From: Holophaga sp.
GTDB lineage: Bacteria > Acidobacteriota > Holophagae > Holophagales > Holophagaceae
Assembly (NCBI GenBank): GCA_016715205.1
Contig: JADKBC010000009.1
Location: 113,468 to 177,467, forward strand
Direction: 5' to 3'
Length of the DNA: 64,000 nt
Shown here: in pieces, positions 8,820 through 16,268 of the stretch
Numbering within the stretch: the first letter of the stretch is position 1
Layout: each line of letters opens with the position of its first letter
Made by a program: the position numbers and the translations under genes
Notes under the pieces: model-generated
Seen by the model: only the letters and a program-made list of their open reading frames with translations
What the model was told of the DNA's origin: nothing
Databases searched by the model: none

Positions 8820-9248
8820 GTGTTGCTGCCACTGCTTTTACCGGTATTGATGCTGCAAACGGCTGTTCCCTCCACGGAGCGGGCAGCCGTTGAAAAGCCC
8901 ATCCAAGCCTACTTCCGGTACCACCAGACGGGGGATCCCAAAGGCCTGTCAGAAGCCTTCCACCCGGAAGCCTTATTGCAGTGGTCTGAGGGCGGCCAGC
9001 GGAAAACCCTGGCCCAGGTAGATTGGATCAAACGAGCCGAAGCCCAGGCCGCCAAAACGGCCAGCAAAGCCCGGCCCGAAGTCCGTTGCCAAATTGCTTC
9101 GGTCGAGATTACCGGCAATGCGGCCGTAGCCAAGCTAATCCTGGACTATCCGACCTTCCGCTTCATCGATTACTTGCATCTGCTCAAACTCGATGGCGAA
9201 TGGAAGATTGTGGACAAGATCTACCACCGAGAAGAAGGCAAACACTAA
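8820..9248 (+). CDS. Secreted NTF2-like / putative lumazine-binding protein
   Basis: Starting from GTG at 8820 gives 142 aa. An in-frame ATG at 8760 would overlap the previous gene by 53 nt. The first 20 residues (LLPLLLPVLMLQTAVPS) look like a signal peptide. The rest has the cone-shaped NTF2-like/lumazine-binding pattern: AVEKPIQAYFRYHQTGDPKGL, then FHPEALLQW, then the final strands LHLLKLDGEWKIVDKIY. Family members are small periplasmic or cytoplasmic binding proteins of uncertain role. Its stop overlaps that of the convergent peptidase gene by 4 nt. Confidence 0.75.
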   Translation: MLLPLLLPVLMLQTAVPSTERAAVEKPIQAYFRYHQTGDPKGLSEAFHPEALLQWSEGGQRKTLAQVDWIKRAEAQAAKTASKARPEVRCQIASVEITGNAAVAKLILDYPTFRFIDYLHLLKLDGEWKIVDKIYHREEGKH

Positions 9249-10429
9249 ACCAGGTACAGTCGCTCCTGCGCCCTGGATAGCCATTCACAGCCCGTTTCGG
9301 TGACCGCCACGATTTCCTCGCAGGTGGCGATGCCATGGCCTTCGACCGTGAGGCGGGGCTCCAGGGTGTAGCACTGGTCTTTTTCGATCCGCAGATCCGG
9401 CAAGGCACCGTAGCGTTCCCAGTGGGGGCAGAGCAGACCCGCGCCATCGTGGGCCACCCGCCCGATCTGATGGCCCAGGGCGTGCGGATATTCCGCATAG
9501 CCGCGGTCGGTGATATGGGTGCGGGCCACGGAATCCACTTCGCCGCCGGTGACGCCGGGCTTCAGAATCGCCGCAGCGGCGCGGATCGAAGCCACGATGG
9601 TGTCAAATCCGCGCTGAACAGCAGGGGGTGCTTCCGTTTCGCCCTCGCGCAGGAAGTACCAGGTGCGCTGCAGGTCTGAGCAATAGCCATCCTTCTTCAC
9701 GCCGAAATCCACGTTCATGATGTGGCCGGGCTCGATCACGCGATCCGTGGGACCGGCGTGGGCGCCCGCGCTTTCGGGGCCGGTGAACACCGCCGGGCAA
9801 TGGTCCGGATCCCAAGCCAGGGTAAGACCCGACACTGATTCCATTTCTTCACAGATCATGGCCGCCACTTGTTTTTCCGTGAGGCCCGCATGGAGGCGGG
9901 GTGTCAGGCGATCGAAGATCGCCACGGTTTCTGCGCAGGCGGCGCGGATGCACTCACGCTCGGCCAAGGATTTGCGTCCCCGCAGGGCGGATACCACGCG
10001 ATCACTGGATTCCAGACGCGTGCCGTAAGGCGTGCCTTCCAGCGCCTTCTGCAAGGTCAAGAACATGCCATGGGTCATGCCATCGGACATGGTGTCATCC
10101 AGGCTGAAATTGATGGCGATGCGCTGCGGATCTAGCCGGGTTAGGACCTTGCGGAGTTCTTCGGAAATTCCGCCCACGTAGCCGATGAGGTCGCGGTAGT
10201 GCCCGCGCATTTCCACTGCGGCACGATCGAGACTGCCCACGATGGCGATGCGGTCACCCTGGGGCGTGAGCAGGAAGGCCGACTGCCAGGTGACGTCGCC
10301 GCCCACCACCAGATCGAAACAGGGATCGTGAACGGTGTGGGATTCCCGCGCAAACAACAGCCAGAGATCGATGCCCACTTCGCTGAGAATCGCAGGCACC
10401 TGCGCCAGTTTTGCTTCCACCATGTCCAT
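9245..10429 (-). CDS. M24 family metallopeptidase (Xaa-Pro aminopeptidase-like)
   Basis: The 394 aa protein has a creatinase-like N-terminal domain (about 1-170) and a pita-bread metallopeptidase domain (about 175-390). The five dinuclear metal ligands are all present: the two Asp in NVDFGVKKDGYCSDLQRT, the His in HALGHQIG, the Glu in TLEPRLT and the Glu in CEEIVAV. It probably removes N-terminal residues next to proline in the cytoplasm, as there is no signal peptide. It follows the unknown gene 10432-11628 with a 2-nt gap and is the last gene of the fliL-led unit. The stop overlaps the convergent NTF2-like gene by 4 nt. Confidence 0.93.
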   Translation of the reverse strand: MDMVEAKLAQVPAILSEVGIDLWLLFARESHTVHDPCFDLVVGGDVTWQSAFLLTPQGDRIAIVGSLDRAAVEMRGHYRDLIGYVGGISEELRKVLTRLDPQRIAINFSLDDTMSDGMTHGMFLTLQKALEGTPYGTRLESSDRVVSALRGRKSLAERECIRAACAETVAIFDRLTPRLHAGLTEKQVAAMICEEMESVSGLTLAWDPDHCPAVFTGPESAGAHAGPTDRVIEPGHIMNVDFGVKKDGYCSDLQRTWYFLREGETEAPPAVQRGFDTIVASIRAAAAILKPGVTGGEVDSVARTHITDRGYAEYPHALGHQIGRVAHDGAGLLCPHWERYGALPDLRIEKDQCYTLEPRLTVEGHGIATCEEIVAVTETGCEWLSRAQERLYLV

Positions 10430-10431
10430 GG

Positions 10432-11628
10432 CTACTCCAGATCGTCAAACAGGCTCTGTTGAAGCGCGTGGGTCACATCCATCAGGGGTGTGAACGCATT
10501 GGCCTGGGGCCAAGGGCGCTCGGCGCTGAAGGGGCCCGGCGGCGGCACTTCGGGCGGCAACCAACGGATGGCAGGCGAGTGGGTCATGCCCCGCACCAAC
10601 GCAGCGACGGCAGCCTCCTGAGGAACATGGGGCACGCGCAGCCAGGCAACAGGAGGATGTGCGACGACTTCTGCCATGGGCGCAGGGAAACTCGTGCGGG
10701 CCTCCAGGGCGGAAAGTTCCCGGGGGTCCGTGCCGAATCCAGGTGAAAAGAGCGGTGGCGCCGGAGGAATGGGCAAACTGGCCCGCCAGGGCAAGCCTTC
10801 ACGCATGGCCTGATGGCCAAGATGACTGGCCAGGGCGCCATCGTGGCAACTGCCCACCCAGATGGGGCAACGCAGGGTCTCTTTGAGGCCATCTACGAGC
10901 GCACCGACCCGTGCCGCAAGCTGATCCCACTTGCCACTGCCAACTTCGAATTCCCGTCCCCCCAGCAAGGCCACACGCCACCCTGCCCGCCGCCGTAGAA
11001 AGGGGAAGGCTTCGGGCCAGGCCCGGGCTGACATGCGCAGGCTGAAATCCCATTCCAGCCGGGCCTGGGCATCGGCCATGAGCGGTGCCAGCTCTTCTAC
11101 GCCCACATCGGAAAGGGCGCCCAGGGGCAGTACCAATTCGCCCCACAAGCTACCCGCCGCCAGGGTGTCGCGCTCTTCCGCTTTGGCCAAGGTTTTTCCA
11201 AAACCAGGCATGGACCAGAATTCGCCGTGCTCAGGCACCCAGCCGATCCAACCCTGACGCCAGGCTTGCCCCATGCGGCCCGTGGGCATCTCCGGGGCGT
11301 GAAACCAGGCCGACAGGGGGCCATCCAGTTCTTCCGCAAAGGTTTCATCCCGAATATGGAGTTGCATGCCGGGCAAGCGAGAAAGAGTGCCAACAAAGGC
11401 ACGCCGTGTCTCAGGGTTGAGCCCATCCAACCAGGTTGGGGACGCATCCCAGAGCACCGCCAAGCCACCGGGGAACGCGGCAGCGGCAGCACCCAGCGCT
11501 TGCAGCGCCATCCAAGGCGCCTCCCGCACGGACACGATGCCATCCAGAACCCGCAAGGGCAGCCACCCTGCAAAGGGTCCATCCTCCCCCGTGCGCAGCA
11601 GGAACCCCCGACCTTCGTGCATTTTCAT
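10432..11628 (-). CDS. Unknown protein in the fliL-fliN-thiD unit
   Basis: The ORF encodes 398 aa when started at the ATG at 11628, which overlaps the stop of the upstream thiD-like gene as ATGA. A start at 11688 would run 60 nt into that gene. The protein is rich in Ala, Gly, Pro and Trp, has no obvious signal peptide or membrane helix, and ends with a conserved-looking acidic tail (LQQSLFDDLE). The segments GWRVALLGGREFEVG and WVGSCHDGALASHLGHQAM look structured, but I recognise no family. Position suggests co-translation with the thiD-like gene and the M24 peptidase. Confidence 0.7.
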   Translation of the reverse strand: MKMHEGRGFLLRTGEDGPFAGWLPLRVLDGIVSVREAPWMALQALGAAAAAFPGGLAVLWDASPTWLDGLNPETRRAFVGTLSRLPGMQLHIRDETFAEELDGPLSAWFHAPEMPTGRMGQAWRQGWIGWVPEHGEFWSMPGFGKTLAKAEERDTLAAGSLWGELVLPLGALSDVGVEELAPLMADAQARLEWDFSLRMSARAWPEAFPFLRRRAGWRVALLGGREFEVGSGKWDQLAARVGALVDGLKETLRCPIWVGSCHDGALASHLGHQAMREGLPWRASLPIPPAPPLFSPGFGTDPRELSALEARTSFPAPMAEVVAHPPVAWLRVPHVPQEAAVAALVRGMTHSPAIRWLPPEVPPPGPFSAERPWPQANAFTPLMDVTHALQQSLFDDLE

Positions 11629-12434
11629 CGGGACACCGGGGCAAAACTGGGTCGGCCAAAACCTCCGGGCACGGCGGCCTGAGCCCACCGTTCCTGCATC
11701 CAGACGCAGGCATGCCGAGCGGCAGAAAGCTCATCCTCGCCCTGAAGTCGCAAGCAGAGCCAGGCGGAAGCGAGGGTGCAGCCCGTGCCACGGCGATCCC
11801 CCGGCAATCGATCACGCACGCCCAGGCTGGTGGCACCCTTCCCATCCACCCAAACATCCTCCACAGGTCCCCCGCCATGACCGCCCTTGAGCCACACCGC
11901 CTTGGCGCCAGCCTTCAAGAAAGGCCCCGCAAGATCCACCGGTGATGCGTCTTCGCGCAAATCGCCAAATCCTGCGGCCTCGGGCCGATTGGGGCTCACC
12001 ACCCAGGCACCCCTGCCCAGGATGATTTCAGCCATGCTCCGCAGATCTGAAACGTGATGTAGTCCAACGCCTGCGGTGGGTGCCTGGATGGGATCCCAGA
12101 TCCCACACACTGGTTTCAGATCCACCAGCAATTCGACCAAGGCTGCCAATTCGTCAAGGGGCAGCGCACAAAGCCCCAGCTTCGCGCCCCAGGTGCCCGC
12201 CAGATGGGGCCGTAGGGCCAGGAGTCGCTCCCGGGGAGACGCAAGTGGGGCGCGGATGTGAGTGCAGGCCGCACCGTTCTGGATGGTTTCAGCAACAGGA
12301 ATGGCCATCGGATAGCCGCCCAGTTCCCAGATCGTGGTCGCATCCCGCAGCAGACCTGCGCCTGCAGAGGGGTCCAGCCCTCCGAGACAGAGAGCCACTG
12401 GAATCGCGCGGTCAGTAGCGGGATCGGCGTGCAT
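11625..12434 (-). CDS. thiD: ThiD-like hydroxymethylpyrimidine/phosphomethylpyrimidine kinase
   Basis: The protein is 269 aa from the ATG at 12434. An upstream in-frame start would overlap fliN. It is a ribokinase-fold kinase: N-terminal GGLDPSAGAGLLRD matches the ThiD substrate loop, WDPIQAPTAG matches the DPV loop, and RGTGCTLASAW is the anion-hole/active-site motif. ThiD phosphorylates HMP and HMP-P for thiamine synthesis in the cytoplasm. Several positions are less typical than in standard ThiD (Ala for Gly in the first loop), so a related pyridoxal-type kinase activity cannot be excluded. It lies 19 nt after fliN and overlaps the next gene by ATGA. A thiL gene is also in the window, at 17735. 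Confidence 0.85.
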   Translation of the reverse strand: MHADPATDRAIPVALCLGGLDPSAGAGLLRDATTIWELGGYPMAIPVAETIQNGAACTHIRAPLASPRERLLALRPHLAGTWGAKLGLCALPLDELAALVELLVDLKPVCGIWDPIQAPTAGVGLHHVSDLRSMAEIILGRGAWVVSPNRPEAAGFGDLREDASPVDLAGPFLKAGAKAVWLKGGHGGGPVEDVWVDGKGATSLGVRDRLPGDRRGTGCTLASAWLCLRLQGEDELSAARHACVWMQERWAQAAVPGGFGRPSFAPVSR

Positions 12435-12453
12435 CCCTACTAGGGTGCCACGC

Positions 12454-12762
12454 TTAGACTTTCTTGTGGGGGTGCACGATTTCCACGATGCGAAGGCCCA
12501 GGGTGTCTTCCAACACTGTGACCTCGCCACGCATGAGCACCTTGCCCTTGCTCAGCACATCCATGGGCTCGCCCGCGCTGCGCTTCAGTTCCACCACACT
12601 GCCCGTATCCAGTTCCAGCAACTCTCGGATGGTCATGCGGGTTTGCCCCAGCTGAATCTCAAGTGCAAAGGGCGTGTCAATGAAGGGCATGAGTTCCGTA
12701 ACCACGCTCTCGAAGGTGAGCACGCGATCGGATTCGACCTTGTCGTTGCGTTTGATGGCCAA
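12454..12762 (-). CDS. fliN: Flagellar motor switch protein FliN
   Basis: At 102 aa this is essentially a single SpoA/FliN domain, which forms the lower C-ring of the flagellar switch and binds CheY/FliH. Recognisable blocks are PFALEIQLGQTRMTIRELLE, then GSVVELKRSAGEPMDV, then GKVLMRGEVTVLEDTLGLRI. It follows fliL on the same strand after 83 nt. In most genomes fliM lies between fliL and fliN, and here it does not. The protein lacks the longer N-terminal extension seen in many FliNs. Confidence 0.93.
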   Translation of the reverse strand: MAIKRNDKVESDRVLTFESVVTELMPFIDTPFALEIQLGQTRMTIRELLELDTGSVVELKRSAGEPMDVLSKGKVLMRGEVTVLEDTLGLRIVEIVHPHKKV

Positions 12763-12784
12763 GGGGCGGTTCCTGGGGAAGGGT

Positions 12785-12806
12785 CCGAGTCAAAGGATGG
12801 ACTCGG
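12785..12806 (-). promoter_or_regulatory. Intercistronic hairpin between fliL and fliN
   Basis: In the 83-nt gap the arms CCGAGTC (12785-12791) and GACTCGG (12800-12806) form a perfect 7-bp stem with an 8-nt loop. A second possible stem, GGGCG/CGCCC, spans 12805-12828. There is no T-tract on the transcribed strand, so a processing or attenuation element is more likely than a full terminator. Confidence 0.4.
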
Positions 12807-12845
12807 GCGCCACCAAAAAGCAACGCCCGTGCCACCGAAGGGCAA

Positions 12846-13484
12846 TCAGGCGGAAATCGCCCAATCCACTACCAACACATCCTTGATGGGCTTCTTGGGT
12901 TTCTTGTGCTTGGGGTCCACCTTCTCCCCGGGCTTGGGTGGTTTGGGGGCGAATTTTTCGTTCAGCTTGTCCTTGATTTCCTTCCGCACGAATTCCCGAG
13001 TCTCAATATCCGAGGCCTCCTCCAGCGTTTTCCCCGACAACAACTCGAGGAGCATGGCGCGGATCTCGCTGGCTTCAGGCGTGGGCTTTTCGCTGGTGGC
13101 AGCCTTGCCCAGTTCGGGATCGCGGAAAAGGATATGCATCTCCACCTTCAGATAGGCGTTCTTGCGGTCGAGGTTGACGATCTTCTGATAGATCATCACG
13201 GCAGGGCCACCGGCGGCGCCCTCGTGCCCCCCGCCCTCCGCTCCGGCCGGTTCGTCCTCGTCTTCCTCGCTATTGGCCTTGGCTGCGGCAGCTTCTGCGG
13301 CGGCCTTTTCAGCCGCCAATTTTTGGGGGTCGTTGGCAGCAGCCAGCTTGGCCGCACGCCGGGCGGCAATCTTCTTCTTCAAGATGACCCCGCCAACCCC
13401 AAGCCCGCCCAGCAGCACCAGGGCTATGGCTCCAAAGATGATGAGCTTCTTCAGCCCCAGCGCCTTGAAATCGGGAAGTTTCAT
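12846..13484 (-). CDS. fliL: Flagellar basal-body-associated protein FliL
   Basis: FliL is an inner-membrane protein that surrounds the flagellar stator and modulates torque. The 212 aa protein has a short cytoplasmic start, one membrane helix (about residues 14-35, LIIFGAIALVLLGGLGVGGVI) and then a long Ala/Glu-rich linker. The periplasmic FliL domain (about 100-212) contains YLKVEMHILF, ELLSGKTLEE and the terminal strand KDVLVVDWAISA. A Lys/Pro-rich insert near the C terminus (PKPPKPGEKVDPKHKKPKK) is unusual. A GAGGTG site precedes the ATG. Confidence 0.92.
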   Translation of the reverse strand: MKLPDFKALGLKKLIIFGAIALVLLGGLGVGGVILKKKIAARRAAKLAAANDPQKLAAEKAAAEAAAAKANSEEDEDEPAGAEGGGHEGAAGGPAVMIYQKIVNLDRKNAYLKVEMHILFRDPELGKAATSEKPTPEASEIRAMLLELLSGKTLEEASDIETREFVRKEIKDKLNEKFAPKPPKPGEKVDPKHKKPKKPIKDVLVVDWAISA

Positions 13485-13504
13485 CGTGCCACCTCAGGAT
13501 CAAC

Positions 13505-13531
13505 TCATCGGCATCCAAAACGGCTATTTTG
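13505..13531 (-). promoter_or_regulatory. Possible sigma-28 (FliA) promoter for fliL
   Basis: On the minus strand GCCGATGA (13505-13512) matches the sigma-28 -10 consensus GCCGATAA in 7 of 8 positions. Exactly 11 nt upstream is CAAAATAG (13524-13531), a weak match to TAAAGTTT. The -10 lies about 20 nt before the fliL ATG. The downstream flagellar genes make this plausible, but the -35 is poor. Confidence 0.35.
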
Positions 13532-13739
13532 AATTCCTTCCGAAACGGTCGCCTCGCTCCCATTTTCAGCCGGGGCGAGGTTTAAGGGGGCCTTCTCTGT
13601 GAAACGGGCCTGGACCAGGGAATCCAGGCGTTGGGAGGCGTTCTGGCAATAACGTGGATAATTTTGCCCCATTAATTGATTCTCATGGGATCCCCTGCCC
13701 GTGGGCATTCACCCGGATATCCAGCCAAACACTTGAACA

Positions 13740-13778
13740 TTAAAAAGGACGGCCCGCGGATGCGGGCCGTCCTTTTTA
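13740..13778 (-). terminator. Intrinsic terminator of the HU gene
   Basis: A near-perfect stem is formed by AAAAAGGACGGCCCGC and GCGGGCCGTCCTTTTT with a GGAT loop, flanked by A- and T-runs on both sides. It sits 17 nt downstream of the HU stop codon on the minus strand. It could also work in the other direction, although no plus-strand gene ends here. Confidence 0.9.
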
Positions 13779-13794
13779 ATGGGTCTAGAAGAAA

Positions 13795-14091
13795 TTACTT
13801 CTTCTTCTTGGCGCCCTTGCCGTTGACGTCATCAGCCAGCTTCTTGCCGGGTTTGAACTTCGCAACCTTCTTGGCAGCGATCTTGATCTTCTGGCCATCG
13901 CGGGGGTTGCGGCCGGTGCGGGGGCCACGGGTCACGACGGAGAAGGTGCCGAAGCCAACCAGGGTGACCTTGTCGCCAGCGCGCAGGGCGGAGCTGACGG
14001 AGGCGATGATGGTATCAAGAGCGGCAGCAGCCTTGGACTTGTTGATGTCGGCCTTTTCGGCGACGGCGGCGATGAGTTCAGCCTTGTTCAT
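13795..14091 (-). CDS. hup: HU-family DNA-binding protein
   Basis: This small basic histone-like protein bends and compacts DNA as a dimer. It is 98 aa from the ATG at 14091, which follows a strong GGAGG. The in-frame upstream ATG gives a non-homologous leader. Hallmarks are MNKAELIAAVAEKADINKSK at the N terminus, VTLVGFGTFSVV and the DNA-binding arm RGPRTGRNPRDGQKIKI. The last 15 or so residues are a Lys-rich tail (KGAKKKK) slightly longer than in E. coli HU. It has its own terminator and a likely promoter, so it is monocistronic. Confidence 0.97.
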   Translation of the reverse strand: MNKAELIAAVAEKADINKSKAAAALDTIIASVSSALRAGDKVTLVGFGTFSVVTRGPRTGRNPRDGQKIKIAAKKVAKFKPGKKLADDVNGKGAKKKK

Positions 14092-14149
14092 GAAACCTCC
14101 AGAATTGGGAATTAAATCCCAGGTTGATGAGAATGTCTTGGACGCCTTT

Positions 14150-14178
14150 TCTAAACGTCCGCCGCTATTGACTTTCAA
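14150..14178 (-). promoter_or_regulatory. Likely sigma-70-type promoter of the HU gene
   Basis: On the minus strand TTGAAA (14173-14178) and TTTAGA (14150-14155) are separated by exactly 17 nt, about 60 nt upstream of the HU ATG. The -35 matches 5 of 6 consensus positions and the -10 only 3 of 6. Confidence 0.4.
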
Positions 14179-14196
14179 GAGCGAGCACTCTTGAAA
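14173..14196. promoter_or_regulatory. 9-bp inverted repeat overlapping the HU -35
   Basis: TTTCAAGAG (14173-14181) and CTCTTGAAA (14188-14196) form a perfect inverted repeat with a 6-nt centre. One arm contains the proposed -35 hexamer of the HU gene. Such a symmetrical site could be an operator for a dimeric regulator. Confidence 0.4.
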
Positions 14197-14468
14197 TCCC
14201 CGTGAATACTGGTCTTGTTCTTAACACCAAGAAGGGTAGGTCTGCAATTGAGCGCCGTCAAGGGTTTTAGTATTTTTTTTTTTGTGAAGGCCCGGATTTG
14301 GCCAGTCTAGCCCTGTGGATCAGCCCAAAATGCGCCCCCCCTTGCATCGTAAGCAATGCAAAACAAGAAGATGCGCGTGGAACATGGGCTTGACGTCAAC
14401 TTTCGACCTGGGAGCCCACCTCCGGGCTGATTTCCACCCAACCGAAGAGCCCCAAGGCCTGAAGGGCC

Positions 14469-14474
14469 TACAAT
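14469..14474 (+). promoter_or_regulatory. -10 element placed for a leaderless truA mRNA
   Basis: TACAAT lies exactly 6 nt before the truA ATG, and no Shine-Dalgarno sequence is present. With normal -10 spacing, transcription would start at or next to the A of the ATG. An AGGCC/GGCCT inverted repeat (14455-14469) abuts it. No clear -35 is seen. Confidence 0.45.
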
Positions 14475-14480
14475 GTCGAC

Positions 14481-15296
14481 ATGCCTTTCTCCTACTTCTT
14501 GCGCCTGGCCTACATCGGCACTGACTTCCACGGCTGGCAAATCCAGTCCCATGTGCGCAGTGTCCAGGCCGATTTATGGAAGGCCATGCGCGCCATTGAC
14601 CCAGAAGCTCCCTTACCCCAGGGCACTGGCCGCACGGACGCTGGGGTGCACGCCAAGGCCCAGGGCGTAGTGATTCGCATGTCTAAGGCCTGGGAGCCCT
14701 ACCGCCTGCTTTCCGCCATCAACGCCCACCTGGCCCCGGATGCAAGGGTCACCGAGGCGCTAGCCGTGAATGAAGACTTCTGGCCCCGGCACCACGCCCT
14801 GGCCAAGCGCTACGTCTATCGCATCCATCAGGGTGCAGCAGAGGATCCCTTCGAGCGGAACCATCGGTGGTACGTCCATGGGGCCCAGCTTCTGGATACC
14901 CAGGCCATGACCCTGGCTGCGGAGGCACTGCTGGGAGAGCACGATTTCACCAGCTTCCGCCACCAGGAATGTGCTGCAAAAACTCCCATCCGCCGCATCT
15001 ATAAGATTGATGTGGTGGAACGGGATGCCCAGCTGGACCTGGTTTTTGAGGGGAACCGCTTCCTGATGCATCAGGTGCGCATCATGGCTGGCACCTTGGT
15101 GGATGTGGGCAAGGGCCGCATCCCGGCGGCCAGCCTGGGACGTATCCTGGCCGCCCGGGATCGGAGCCAGGCCGGGCTAACCGCGCCACCACATGGGCTG
15201 TGTCTGGAAGAGGTCTGGTACGAGTCCCGGTGGGGGATCGGTGCACCCTGCCCCTGGGGAGAGCGGGATTCTGGATTCGAAATCGGCGCTCATTAA
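14481..15296 (+). CDS. truA: tRNA pseudouridine synthase A
   Basis: TruA converts uridines 38-40 of the tRNA anticodon stem-loop to pseudouridine. The 271 aa protein has the catalytic Asp53 in GTGRTDAGVHA and the C-terminal core blocks EHDFTSFRHQEC and FLMHQVRIMAGTLVDVG. The last 20 or so residues after EEVWYESRW are a non-conserved tail. The ATG lacks a ribosome-binding site but is preceded by a -10 element 6 nt away, which suggests a leaderless transcript. Confidence 0.96.
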   Translation: MPFSYFLRLAYIGTDFHGWQIQSHVRSVQADLWKAMRAIDPEAPLPQGTGRTDAGVHAKAQGVVIRMSKAWEPYRLLSAINAHLAPDARVTEALAVNEDFWPRHHALAKRYVYRIHQGAAEDPFERNHRWYVHGAQLLDTQAMTLAAEALLGEHDFTSFRHQECAAKTPIRRIYKIDVVERDAQLDLVFEGNRFLMHQVRIMAGTLVDVGKGRIPAASLGRILAARDRSQAGLTAPPHGLCLEEVWYESRWGIGAPCPWGERDSGFEIGAH

Positions 15297-15305
15297 TCCA
15301 TGGCC

Positions 15306-15311
15306 TACAAT
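15306..15311 (+). promoter_or_regulatory. -10 element upstream of the degenerate GGDEF gene
   Basis: TACAAT sits in the 11-mer GGCCTACAATG (15302-15312), which is identical to the one before truA (14465-14475). It lies about 57 nt before the ATG at 15369. No convincing -35 was found. Confidence 0.35.
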
Positions 15312-15368
15312 GGGCCGAACAACCTCTATGGATCATCTGATTGTCAAAGGGCCCGCCAGGAGGAAACC

Positions 15369-16265
15369 ATGAGCGCTCCAAAACCCCGCGTCCTGATCGT
15401 GGCTGAAGCCGAAGCCGATGCGGCAGCACTCAACCGACTCCTCGAAGCGGATTACCAGGTTCTCCAGGCTTCGGAGGCCCAGGCCCTGGCCGTGGTGGAG
15501 GCCGAGGATGCGGAACTGGTCCTTCTTAGCTTCGATGCCAAGGGCTTGGCGCTTGAACTCTGCAGGAATCTGAAAGCAAACCCAGCCCTCGCTTCGCGAC
15601 CGGTCATCCTGATTGGTGCCCCGGAAGATGAAGCCGCAGAACTTCAGGCCATAACGGCCGGAGTCGCGGATTTCCTGCCCTCCCCCCTGCGGCCGACCTC
15701 CGCCATGGCCAGAATCAAGGTGCACCTTGAAAATCGCCGCTACCGAAACATTCTCCAGGATCTCACTTGGCTGGACGCCGTGACGGGCATCCCCAATCGG
15801 GAAAAATTCGAAGAGGCCATGGAAGCTGAATGGCGACGGAATTCCCGCAACCGCACCCCCATTTCCCTGCTGCTGATGGAAGTCGACCACTATCAAAATT
15901 TCTGTGAAGAACATGGCAATCAGGCTGGGAACGAAACCCTGCGCCGCATGATTGGTGCCCTGACCTCGGGGATCCAGCGAGCGGGTGATGTAGTGGGTCG
16001 CTTCAACGAACAAGTCTTCGCCTGTCTCTTGCCGGAAACCGACACCCTGGGTGCCGTGTCCGTGGGCGAGCGGATCCGGGCCGAAATGAACTCCATGGCG
16101 ATTCCCCACGGCCGCTCCGAGGCCGCGCCGTATGTAACCCTCAGCCTAGGCGTTGCGAGCCTCGTTCCCGGACGCAACGATCTCTTGGACGACCTCCAGG
16201 AGTCCGCCGAAGAAGCCCTCGCCAAGGCCCGGCAGCGTGGCGGGAACCAGGTTGTATTCGGGTAG
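15369..16265 (+). CDS. Degenerate receiver-GGDEF protein, probable c-di-GMP effector
   Basis: The protein is 298 aa from the ATG at 15369, which has a strong CAGGAGG site. The longer ORF from 15300 contains that site and is rejected. The N-terminal domain (about 1-120) has a receiver fold, but the acidic pair is AE, the phospho-Asp position is Ser54 (LVLLSFDAKG) and the conserved Lys is replaced (DFLPSPL). The GGDEF domain (about 128-298) has NEQVF (213-217) where GG(D/E)EF is required, so no diguanylate cyclase activity is expected. The inhibitory-site motif RxxD is kept as RAGD (204-207), at the canonical 5-residue spacing. This pattern fits a c-di-GMP receptor of the PopA type. It lies between truA and the convergent recR. 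Confidence 0.88.
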   Translation: MSAPKPRVLIVAEAEADAAALNRLLEADYQVLQASEAQALAVVEAEDAELVLLSFDAKGLALELCRNLKANPALASRPVILIGAPEDEAAELQAITAGVADFLPSPLRPTSAMARIKVHLENRRYRNILQDLTWLDAVTGIPNREKFEEAMEAEWRRNSRNRTPISLLLMEVDHYQNFCEEHGNQAGNETLRRMIGALTSGIQRAGDVVGRFNEQVFACLLPETDTLGAVSVGERIRAEMNSMAIPHGRSEAAPYVTLSLGVASLVPGRNDLLDDLQESAEEALAKARQRGGNQVVFG

Positions 16266-16268
16266 AGG

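Larger units (their letters stand above)
13485..13794. other. Intergenic region between fliL and HU genes
   Basis: This 310-bp gap holds the likely fliL promoter at its left end and the HU terminator at its right end. A 67-codon minus-strand ORF (13505-13708) has unremarkable composition and no ribosome-binding site, so I do not call it a gene. I see nothing else in the central 150 bp. Confidence 0.6.
14092..14480. other. Divergent intergenic region between HU gene and truA
   Basis: This 389-bp gap carries the HU promoter, a perfect 9-bp inverted repeat, an 11-T homopolymer (14273-14283) and the truA -10 element at its right end. The GC content is lower than in the flanking genes. I see no ORF of merit in it. 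Confidence 0.6.

Noticed and set aside
9245..9248. 4-nt overlap of convergent stop codons (also 27525-27528) as a signal
   Set aside because: CTAA and TTAG are simply economical convergent ends in a compact genome and do not suggest regulation.
13505..13708. 67-codon minus-strand ORF upstream of fliL
   Set aside because: It has no ribosome-binding site and no recognisable composition or motif, and it overlaps the likely fliL promoter.
14273..14283. 11-T tract as a terminator for a plus-strand transcript
   Set aside because: No stem precedes it and no plus-strand gene ends nearby; it is noted only as a homopolymer.
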